DNA of 11,659 bases from Firmicutes bacterium UBA4975 (GTDB lineage Bacteria; Bacillota; Proteinivoracia; UBA4975). The position numbers were made by a program, and so were the translations under genes. This document shows positions 6,748 through 11,659 of this stretch, piece by piece. Under the pieces are notes generated by a model, which worked only from the letters and a program-made list of their open reading frames with translations, was not told the DNA's origin and made no database searches. Location of the stretch: assembly GCA_002397155.1 (NCBI GenBank), contig DGZR01000006.1, positions 1 to 11,659 on the forward strand. The letters run 5' to 3'. The first letter of the stretch is position 1, and every line of letters starts with the position of its first letter.

Positions 6748-6909
6748 CTACTTGCCGATCAAGAGTAAAATACCGGCAATAATCGCTAAGACCGGCAACC
6801 CCTTGTCCACAATTTCCGCTAATGTCCCGGTAAGGGTGACCAAGTTCATGCCGTTGATCCCCGTGAGAATGAGCCAAACACCTAAAAGACCTGCGCCAAG
6901 GCGTTTCAT
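6748..6909 (-). CDS. 53-residue membrane microprotein of unknown function
   Basis: A 53-residue open frame with all marks of a real gene: ATG at 6909, GAGGAGGGG six bases upstream, an extended -10 promoter and a strong terminator just after the stop. The protein starts MKRLGAGLLGVWLILTG (first hydrophobic helix, about 4-19), has a short polar centre with GTLAEIVDKG (about 28-37), and ends with a second hydrophobic helix, LPVLAIIAGILLLIGK (38-53), closing on a lysine. This predicts a two-helix hairpin in the membrane or one exported helix plus one anchor. I do not recognise the family. It is monocistronic, lying between the T-box of proS and the divergent M15 lipoprotein gene, and neither neighbour suggests a function. 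Confidence 0.75.
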   Translation of the reverse strand: MKRLGAGLLGVWLILTGINGMNLVTLTGTLAEIVDKGLPVLAIIAGILLLIGK

Positions 6910-6949
6910 TTACAACCCCTCCTCTTCCTCGGTAATAAATATTAAAAAA

Positions 6950-6958
6950 ATTATACCA
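6950..6958 (-). promoter_or_regulatory. Extended -10 promoter of the membrane microprotein gene
   Basis: On the minus strand TGGTATAAT (6958-6950) is a TGn-extended perfect -10. No good -35 is seen at 16-18 bases (AGGCAA is the nearest), which is typical of extended -10 promoters. The leader of about 35 bases is A/T-rich. Confidence 0.65.
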
Positions 6959-7015
6959 CAGACTGGTTTTTTTTGCCTAGATTTTTCCCGCGAGGGCAAT
7001 AGGATATTTCTCCCC

Positions 7016-7044
7016 TTGAATTGTCAGGGATGGGGTTATACAAT
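7016..7044 (+). promoter_or_regulatory. Promoter of the M15 peptidase lipoprotein gene
   Basis: TTGAAT (7016-7021), a 17-base spacer and TACAAT (7039-7044) lie 35 bases before the start codon. It is divergent from the microprotein promoter. Confidence 0.65.
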
Positions 7045-7079
7045 TATTGTGTCTTTGGAAACCCGAGGAGGAATTGGCT

Positions 7080-8360
7080 TTGAAAAAATACTTTTTGTTC
7101 TTTGTCCTGGCCCTAGTGGCCTTGCCCCTGGCTGGATGCAAAAACCGGGTCCGGGTTGAACTTACTTCTTCCCCTGTCGAAGCCGCTTCCCTAAGGGGGG
7201 CCGGTACTTATTCTCCCGGTGAGGAAATCACCGTCAGCGCGCGGCCCGAACCGGGTTGGGAATTTGTCGGCTGGACCCAGGGAGAAGAGGCAGTGGCGGC
7301 TACCCCGGACTACACTTTTGTCGTCCGGAATAAAATCAAACTGACCGCTAATTTTCAGCCCCTGGAATACGCCGTTTCCGCCCTGGCTCAAGGCCCGGGC
7401 AGTGTCCGTCAGCCGGGGGAGTCGGCCAGCTATGGCCGGGATTATTCTCTCAGCGCAATTCCGGAAGGGGGATACAGGTTTGTCTGCTGGATTGACGAAG
7501 GGGAAATCGTCGGTTACAAGGCGGATTATACTTTTACCGTCGCTGGGGACAGGGAATTGACGGCTCTTTTTTGGCCCGACCTTGACTTGGAGGTGGGCGA
7601 GGGGGGCAGGGTGGAAGAGGCCTTTACCCTTGAACCGGCCCGAGTCAGCCTTAAGGCGGTTCCCGCTGCCGGGTATGAATTCTTTGGCTGGCTGGACTTA
7701 GAGACCGGGCAAGAAGCGGAGCTCGGGGAGGTACTGTCCTTCACTCCCGACAGGATCCGCCGTTTGCTGGCCCGTTTCCGCCAAGAATTGGTGAGCGCCG
7801 ACGGCAGCGACCTGGCTGCGGTGGTGGGGAAAACTACCACTATCGGCCGCTACGCTCCCGCCGACTTGGTGGAACTGCCAAGCAGTCTCAGCGTCAAAGG
7901 GCGACGGGTGCGCAAAGAGGTGGCCCAGGCCCTAGAAGTCATGGCCCAGGCCGCCCGGGCCGAGGGCGTGGTCCTCGACGTCGACTCGGGGTACCGCAGT
8001 TACAGCACGCAAGACGACCTCTTTTACCGCTACGCTAAACGGGACGGAGTCCTTGCCGCTGAAAGGTACAGTGCCAGGCCGGGCCAGTCCGAGCACCAGT
8101 TGGGCACGGCAGTGGACTTTGGCGGCACCAATAAAAATTACAGCGACGCCTTTGCCGATACCGCCCCGGGCAAGTGGCTGGCCGCCAATGCCCACAACTA
8201 CGGGTTTGCCCTGAGCTACCCCCGGGGAAAGGAAGAAGTAACGGGCTACATGTTTGAACCCTGGCATTACAGGTATGTCGGCCTTGAACTGGCTCGGGAA
8301 TGGAAGGAAACGGGGCTGACCCTGATTGAGTTTTTGTCCGCCAAGGGCCTGGTCCCCTAG
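7080..8360 (+). CDS. Lipoprotein with three beta-repeat domains and an M15 D-Ala-D-Ala carboxypeptidase domain
   Basis: A 426-residue exported cell-envelope enzyme. The N-terminus is a lipoprotein signal (KKYFLFFVLALVALPLAGC) with lipidation expected at C20. Three repeats of about 65-70 residues follow (about 24-93, 97-165, 168-235), each with the pattern of an alanine-rich strand, PxxGYxFxxW and a closing strand ending LTANF or similar; this resembles the InlB B-repeat / bacterial surface repeat type. The C-terminal domain (about 275-405) is a VanY-like M15B peptidase: SGYRSY (303-308), SEHQLGTAVDF (337-347) giving zinc ligands H339 and D346, and EPWHYRYVG (393-401) with catalytic E393 and ligand H396. 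It should trim D-alanine from peptidoglycan stem peptides outside the membrane. The TTG start at 7080 has GAGGAGGA eight bases upstream; longer frames from 7047 lack a signal peptide start. The C-S lyase gene follows after 48 bases. Confidence 0.93.
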   Translation: MKKYFLFFVLALVALPLAGCKNRVRVELTSSPVEAASLRGAGTYSPGEEITVSARPEPGWEFVGWTQGEEAVAATPDYTFVVRNKIKLTANFQPLEYAVSALAQGPGSVRQPGESASYGRDYSLSAIPEGGYRFVCWIDEGEIVGYKADYTFTVAGDRELTALFWPDLDLEVGEGGRVEEAFTLEPARVSLKAVPAAGYEFFGWLDLETGQEAELGEVLSFTPDRIRRLLARFRQELVSADGSDLAAVVGKTTTIGRYAPADLVELPSSLSVKGRRVRKEVAQALEVMAQAARAEGVVLDVDSGYRSYSTQDDLFYRYAKRDGVLAAERYSARPGQSEHQLGTAVDFGGTNKNYSDAFADTAPGKWLAANAHNYGFALSYPRGKEEVTGYMFEPWHYRYVGLELAREWKETGLTLIEFLSAKGLVP

Positions 8361-8408
8361 TTCCGGTTAAAATGGACAAGCTTTAGTAACAAGTAAAGGG
8401 GTTTTCAG

Positions 8409-9581
8409 ATGTACAAATTCGACACCTTGATTGAGCGGCGGGGAACGGGCAGCGTAAAGTGGGACGGCCACGCCCAACTGGGCTTCCCGGCGGACGCCCT
8501 TCCCCTCTGGGTCGCCGACATGGATTTTCCGGTTCCGGCTGAAATAACTGAGGCCATAAAAAAGCGAATCGCCCATGAGGTGTACGGCTACACCTTGGCT
8601 ACCGATTCGTACTATGACAGCATTCGCGGTTGGATGGAGCGGCGCTATTCCTGGCCGGTGGCGAGGGAGTGGATCCTGACTGTTCCCGGGGTTGTGCCGG
8701 CCATCAATTTGGCTCTGCACGCTTTTACCAAGCCCGGCGACGCTGTCCTCATCCAACCTCCGGTATACCCGCCCTTCTCCAACGCCGTCCTGGGCAATGA
8801 CCGCCGCTTAATAAAAAATCCCCTGGTCCTGGTCGGGGACAGATACTGTCTGGATTTGGAGGACTTTGAGGCGAAAGTCGTGGAAAACCGGGTCAGGCTC
8901 TTCGTCCTCTGCAGTCCCCACAACCCGGTGGGGCGGGTTTGGTCACCCGAAGAACTTTCGGCCATGGCTGAAATCTGCCTGCGGCGCCATGTCCTCATAG
9001 TCGCCGATGAAATTCACCAGGACCTGGCCTTTCCGGGGGTCCGTCATTACCCCTTGCCCGCATTGGTGCCCGCCTGTAACGAAAATACTATTATCTGCAC
9101 GGCGCCCAGCAAGTCCTTCAACATAGCGGGACTCCAGACCTCGAACATCATTGTGCCCGATCCCTTGCTCCGCGAGAAGTACGCCGCCGCCGCCCGTTGC
9201 TGGGGTATGAGCAAGGTCAACGCTCTGGGCTTGGTGGCCTGCGAGGCTGCTTATACTTACGGGGCTCCCTGGCTGGATGCCGCCATGGCCTATGTGGCGG
9301 CCAATGGAAATTTTGTTCGGGAGTACCTCGGTGCTAATCTGCCCCAGCTCAAAGTCACTGAATCCCAGGGCCTGTTCTTGCTTTGGCTGGATTTGCGGGG
9401 GCTGGGTTTTACAGCGGAAGAATTGGAGACCTTTCTCCTCCACCGGGCCCGCCTTTGGCTCAATCAGGGCTATACTTTCGGCGAGGAGGGACGGGGTTTT
9501 GTCCGCCTGAACATCGCCTGCCCCCGCGCCCGCCTGGAGCAAGCCCTGGGCCAGTTGGAGGCGGCGGTGAACCAACTGTAA
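8409..9581 (+). CDS. MalY/PatB-type PLP-dependent C-S lyase (cystathionine beta-lyase / aminotransferase class I-II)
   Basis: A 390-residue cytoplasmic PLP enzyme of the MalY/PatB group, which cleaves cystathionine or cysteine conjugates to pyruvate, ammonia and a thiol, and belongs to fold-type I aminotransferases. Diagnostic features are LPLWVADMDFPVP (31-43), YGYT (59-62), SPHNPVGRVW (169-178), ADEIHQDLAF (199-208) with D200 expected to pair with the PLP ring nitrogen, and TAPSKSFNIAGLQ (231-243) with K235 as the Schiff-base lysine. The C-terminal domain carries the substrate arginine region, GRGFVRLNIACPR. Length and motifs are those of a complete enzyme. The ATG at 8409 has AAAGGGG eight bases upstream. 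It is probably co-transcribed with the M15 lipoprotein, since no terminator lies between them. The true substrate is not determined by sequence. Confidence 0.93.
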   Translation: MYKFDTLIERRGTGSVKWDGHAQLGFPADALPLWVADMDFPVPAEITEAIKKRIAHEVYGYTLATDSYYDSIRGWMERRYSWPVAREWILTVPGVVPAINLALHAFTKPGDAVLIQPPVYPPFSNAVLGNDRRLIKNPLVLVGDRYCLDLEDFEAKVVENRVRLFVLCSPHNPVGRVWSPEELSAMAEICLRRHVLIVADEIHQDLAFPGVRHYPLPALVPACNENTIICTAPSKSFNIAGLQTSNIIVPDPLLREKYAAAARCWGMSKVNALGLVACEAAYTYGAPWLDAAMAYVAANGNFVREYLGANLPQLKVTESQGLFLLWLDLRGLGFTAEELETFLLHRARLWLNQGYTFGEEGRGFVRLNIACPRARLEQALGQLEAAVNQL

Positions 9582-9597
9582 CAATCTTATTGAACTG

Positions 9598-9623
9598 AGG
9601 GCGTCGGAGAACCGCCCTTTTTC
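9598..9623 (+). terminator. Terminator after the MalY-type gene
   Basis: AGGGCG (9598-9603) pairs with CGCCCT (9613-9618) around a loop in which CGG/CCG can extend pairing, followed by TTTTTCTTTT. Confidence 0.8.
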
Positions 9624-9660
9624 TTTTCCTTCTTCAATTCTGTCCCTTAAAACCCAAAAG

Positions 9661-9680
9661 AAAAATGCCCCAAGGGGCAT
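9661..9680 (-). terminator. Terminator of the MazG-like gene
   Basis: ATGCCCC (9680-9674 on the minus strand) pairs with GGGGCAT (9671-9665) across a two-base gap, followed by a T-rich run (9664-9657). The stem begins at the last base of the stop codon, giving a very compact gene end. Confidence 0.8.
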
Positions 9681-10135
9681 CAGGCAGTCTGCCAGTGACT
9701 TTCTAGTTGTTCCTGAATCGCCCCGGCCAGCTCTATATTTTGGAGCTGGGTGGCGGCCCGGGCGACTTGCAGCAGCTTAAAGAGGAGAATTATATCGCTG
9801 CGTCCGCCCACCAAGCTCGAGGCCAATTGGTGCAGCTTGTATAAATGATCCCAGAGATCGCCGGCCAGGCCCTCGGTGGAAAAGTCATTGAGGCTCTGGA
9901 CCCCCCAGATATCGCCCCAACTGGGGAAAAATGAGGGAAAAGCGACGATCTGAATGACCAGTTCCGCTAGTTCACAGGCGCAGCGGGTGGTCTGGTCGTT
10001 TTTACACGCCTGGGCCGCTCCGGAAATTGAACTGTGCATCAAGACAATCCGCTTGCTAAAGGAGCCAGAATTCCACTCCAGATCAATGGTGTTTTGTAAA
10101 TCTGCTATCTGCTGCTGAAGGTGAGCCAATTTCAT
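9680..10135 (-). CDS. Helical protein, possibly a degenerate MazG-like NTP pyrophosphohydrolase
   Basis: A 151-residue, all-helical soluble protein. ATG at 10135 is chosen because AGGAGGT lies six bases upstream; a start six codons earlier would place that site inside the gene. The segment LMHSSISGAAQACKN (32-46) followed by CELAELVIQIVAF (54-66) has the spacing of MazG-like helices (commonly HSEISEALEAYR... ELADVVIRI), but two expected metal-binding acidic residues are S36 and G39 here, while E55 and E58 remain. A second stretch, IILLFKLLQVARAATQLQN (115-133), looks like a weak copy of the same helix, as if the fold were duplicated. MazG proteins hydrolyse non-canonical or alarmone nucleotides; this one may be inactive or have changed metal use. 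The assignment is by eye. The gene stands alone with its own promoter and terminator. Confidence 0.75.
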   Translation of the reverse strand: MKLAHLQQQIADLQNTIDLEWNSGSFSKRIVLMHSSISGAAQACKNDQTTRCACELAELVIQIVAFPSFFPSWGDIWGVQSLNDFSTEGLAGDLWDHLYKLHQLASSLVGGRSDIILLFKLLQVARAATQLQNIELAGAIQEQLESHWQTA

Positions 10136-10180
10136 GAGTCTACCTCCTGGCATGCCCGCCTGCGGGAAATGTATAAATAT

Positions 10181-10210
10181 ATTATAACTGTGAGGCGCTG
10201 TGGATGTAAA
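10181..10210 (-). promoter_or_regulatory. Promoter of the MazG-like gene
   Basis: TTTACA (10210-10205), an 18-base spacer and a perfect TATAAT (10186-10181) lie about 45 bases before the start. A small CCCGC/GCGGG hairpin (10155-10166) sits in the leader, close to the ribosome binding site. Confidence 0.72.
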
Positions 10211-10278
10211 TGCCTGTACCGGTTAATTCCGTACTTTTTCCTCTTTTTTAAGTCCGCCCAGGGAATAAAATGGAAGAA

Positions 10279-10294
10279 GTGGCGTCGCCGCCAC
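10279..10294 (-). terminator. Hairpin directly after the 57-residue gene
   Basis: GTGGCG (10294-10289 on the minus strand) pairs with CGCCAC (10284-10279) around a GCGA tetraloop, starting one base after the TAG stop. It is followed by TTCTTCCATTTTATT, a weak U-tract, so it probably terminates or stabilises this short transcript. Confidence 0.6.
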
Positions 10295-10468
10295 CTACTT
10301 TTGCTCTTGTCCGCGGATTTTTACTTGGCCCTCGCCGGCATTGCGCACGGTGTACAGCTTCCGCGGTTTTTTTTCTCGAGGGCCATCGGGGCCAAGACCG
10401 ATTTCTGCCGCTATTTCCTCAGCGCTCTTGGTCCCGGGGGGAAGAGCTTTGCTCCGTTTTTTTCCCAC
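10295..10468 (-). CDS. 57-residue basic microprotein of unknown function
   Basis: A short open frame with a very strong translation signal: AGGAGGTGG ends five bases before a GTG start at 10468. The 57-residue product begins MGKKRSKALPPGTKSAEEIA and ends in RKLYTVRNAGEGQVK plus a charged tail. It carries 14 K/R against 7 D/E and no cysteine or membrane helix, so it is a small, strongly basic, probably nucleic-acid-contacting or ribosome-associated protein; that last step is inference. A middle helix (AEEIAAEIGL, 16-25) is flanked by basic, flexible ends. A hairpin starts right after the stop. I do not recognise a family. It lies divergent to the tandem-repeat lipoprotein gene, with 220 bases between the two starts. 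No convincing promoter was found. Confidence 0.7.
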   Translation of the reverse strand: MGKKRSKALPPGTKSAEEIAAEIGLGPDGPREKKPRKLYTVRNAGEGQVKIRGQEQK

Positions 10469-10614
10469 GCTACCACCTCCTCAACATAGTATTGCCAAAA
10501 AAGGGTTTTTACTTTCCCAACGATGTGACTGGCAGCACAAAAGTGCCCGAATTATGGGGTGGGAAAGGCCGGGCATCCAGGACTGGCTGGAGCGGCATCG
10601 AGCCTAGGAGCGTA
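10469..10614. other. Divergent intergenic region without a recognised gene
   Basis: Between the GTG of the basic microprotein and the promoter of the repeat lipoprotein I see no gene with a ribosome binding site. It holds a small hairpin, GCAC-AAAA-GTGC (10535-10546). A mirror-like GTGC-AAAAAA-GCAC lies at 10650-10663, in the lipoprotein leader. No known riboswitch core was recognised. Confidence 0.5.
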
Positions 10615-10643
10615 TTGTTTTTTTCTCGGCTCAATGGTAGTAT
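10615..10643 (+). promoter_or_regulatory. Candidate promoter of the repeat lipoprotein gene
   Basis: TTGTTT (10615-10620), a 17-base spacer and TAGTAT (10638-10643) lie 45 bases before the ATG. Overlapping TATAGT and TAGTAT hexamers (10641-10648) make the exact -10 uncertain. Confidence 0.5.
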
Positions 10644-10688
10644 AGTATCGTGCAAAAAAGCACAGAATTTAATTGGGAGGGTAAGGTA

Positions 10689-11659
10689 ATGAAAAGATCA
10701 TTATCACTAGTTTTAGCGCTGGCAATGATGGTTGCAGTTTTTTCAGCTACCGGGTGTAAACCGGCGCAGGGTCCTGTCAAGCTCGGGCTCGGCTCAGTTA
10801 CTTCAATCGCAAGTTCCAAGGACGCCGCCGAAGGAGTGACAGCTGTGGCCCAGGCCGACACCACAATTGTCGCAGTGGCTCTTGATAAAGACGGCAAGAT
10901 CCTCGACGTGAGGATCGACACGGCCCAGACCAAGGTAAACTTTAACGCCGAAATGGCCATCACCAACGACAAGAGTGCCGCAATCAAGACCAAGCAGGAA
11001 TTGGGTTTTGATTACAACATGAAGAACTCTTCCGCTATCGGCAAGGAATGGTTTGAGCAAATCGCCGCCTTTGAAGAATGGATGAAGGGCAAGACCGTCG
11101 ACGAAGTGAAAGGCCTCAAGGTAAAAGAACAGGGTGGCCACACCGATGTTCCCGACATTCCCGAACTGACCTCATCGGTGACCATCACTGTCAAGGATTA
11201 CATTGCCGCCTTAGTCAAGGCCGCCGCCAACACCGTTGAGGTGCAAAACTTCAACAGCCTGGGTCTCGGGGCCGTCGTGTCCATCGCCAGCTCCAAGGAT
11301 GCTACCGATACTACTACTGCCCTGGCCCAGATAGATACCAACATGGCCGCCACCGCATTTGACAAGGACGGTAAAGTGCTGGGCGTTATTCTTGACGTCG
11401 TCCAGGCCAAAGTTCCTTACGATGCCGAGGGTAAAATTACCGCCGACAAGACCAAGATGCCAGAGACTAAGAAGGAACTCAAAGAAGGTTACAACATGAA
11501 GGGTTCCTCTGCAATCGGCAAGGAATGGTATGAGCAGGCTGCTTCTTTTGAGGAGTGGATGAAGGGCAAAAAAATCAGCGAAATCACCGGGCTGAAACTT
11601 ACCGATAAGGCTGAGCCGGATATTCCTGAGCTCACCTCCTCAGTGACCATTACCGTCGA
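10689..11659 (+). CDS. Tandem-repeat lipoprotein of unknown function, 3' end outside window
   Basis: An open frame of at least 323 codons that leaves the window without a stop. ATG at 10689 has GGGAGGG seven bases upstream. The N-terminus is a lipoprotein signal (KRSLSLVLALAMMVAVFSATGC) with lipidation expected at C23, so the protein should be anchored outside the membrane. The rest is two tandem domains of about 155-159 residues (from L32 and from L191). Shared blocks are SIASSKDA (39-46, 198-205), a DKDGK turn followed by a strand (66-70, 225-229), SSAIGKEW (114-121, 273-280), FEEWMKGK (128-135, 287-294) and DIPELTSSVTITV (156-168, 311-323). The strand-turn-strand segments loosely recall FMN_bind-type domains, but no flavinylation motif is seen. 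I do not recognise a named family. More repeats may follow to the right. Confidence 0.9.
   Translation, partial: MKRSLSLVLALAMMVAVFSATGCKPAQGPVKLGLGSVTSIASSKDAAEGVTAVAQADTTIVAVALDKDGKILDVRIDTAQTKVNFNAEMAITNDKSAAIKTKQELGFDYNMKNSSAIGKEWFEQIAAFEEWMKGKTVDEVKGLKVKEQGGHTDVPDIPELTSSVTITVKDYIAALVKAAANTVEVQNFNSLGLGAVVSIASSKDATDTTTALAQIDTNMAATAFDKDGKVLGVILDVVQAKVPYDAEGKITADKTKMPETKKELKEGYNMKGSSAIGKEWYEQAASFEEWMKGKKISEITGLKLTDKAEPDIPELTSSVTITV
10782..11659 (+). repeat. In-frame tandem duplication inside the lipoprotein gene (period about 477 bases)
   Basis: The codons for LGLG at 10782 recur at 11259, a 477-base offset, and similar stretches such as the one coding SSAIGKEW (11028 and 11505) keep this distance. 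DNA identity is high only in patches, so the duplication is old and under protein-level selection. The second copy is incomplete at the window edge. Confidence 0.85.

Noticed and set aside
10341..10607. Plus-strand frame whose end, GWERPGIQDWLERHRA, looks like a plausible protein C-terminus
   Set aside because: It has no ribosome binding site, the upstream part is antisense to the well-supported 57-residue gene, and only the last ~17 residues look protein-like. It could be a decayed remnant, but the evidence is too thin.
10650..10663. GTGC-A6-GCAC as a terminator or attenuator for the lipoprotein gene
   Set aside because: The stem is only four base pairs and no T-run follows; it is mentioned only for its relation to the hairpin at 10535.
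10270..10689. Long plus-strand frame across the divergent intergenic region
   Set aside because: Low-complexity, cysteine- and phenylalanine-rich translation, no ribosome binding site, and it overlaps the microprotein gene on the other strand and the promoter of the lipoprotein.
1..11659. CRISPR arrays, tRNA or rRNA genes, insertion sequences, prophage or attachment sites
   Set aside because: I saw no regularly spaced short repeats, no cloverleaf with a T-arm, no transposase or integrase motif and no terminal inverted repeats.

Overview
The window reads as a moderately GC-rich chromosomal segment from a Gram-positive, low-redox type bacterium of the Bacillota (Clostridia-like). The evidence is strong purine-rich Shine-Dalgarno sites, frequent TTG and GTG starts, sigma-A type promoters, rho-independent terminators, a proline T-box leader, a YtrA-type GntR/ABC pair and lipoproteins with a lipobox. 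The exact genus cannot be named from the sequence alone. Most of it is ordinary housekeeping DNA. There is no CRISPR array, transposase, tRNA or rRNA, and I found no obvious new multi-gene defence or biosynthetic system.

Layout, left to right. (1) 1-1101, minus strand: a YtrA-like GntR repressor and an overlapping ABC ATPase cut by the window edge, behind a TTGACA/TATAGT promoter whose initially transcribed region carries a TAGTTA/TAACTA inverted repeat. (2) 1152-2833, plus: a CofE-like F420-0:glutamate ligase family protein, then a small DUF4870-type membrane protein and a terminator. (3) 2835-4638, plus: glutaminyl-tRNA synthetase with its own promoter and a bidirectional terminator shared with the gene facing it. 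(4) 4646-6674, minus: a T-box-controlled prolyl-tRNA synthetase of the short (archaeal/eukaryal-like) type, followed by a TM2-domain protein. (5) 6700-6958, minus: a free-standing 53-residue membrane microprotein with its own extended -10 promoter and terminator. (6) 7016-9623, plus: a lipoprotein with three beta-repeat domains and a C-terminal M15 (VanY/DacB-like) peptidase, then a MalY/PatB-type PLP C-S lyase. (7) 9661-10210, minus: a 151-residue helical protein that looks like a degenerate MazG-like fold. (8) 10279-10468, minus: a 57-residue basic microprotein with a near-perfect ribosome binding site and a hairpin directly after its stop. (9) 10615-11659, plus: a tandem-repeat lipoprotein that runs off the right edge.

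The genes mostly stand as single transcription units with their own promoters and terminators, so functional coupling is limited. The two aminoacyl-tRNA synthetases are linked by theme (translation) but controlled differently: proS has a tRNA-sensing T-box, while glnS has a plain promoter with a palindrome over its -10. The items most worth a second look are the two microprotein genes, the degenerate MazG-like protein, the repeat lipoprotein, the variant KMSKS loop of GlnRS, and the lipoprotein that joins surface beta-repeats to a peptidoglycan peptidase.
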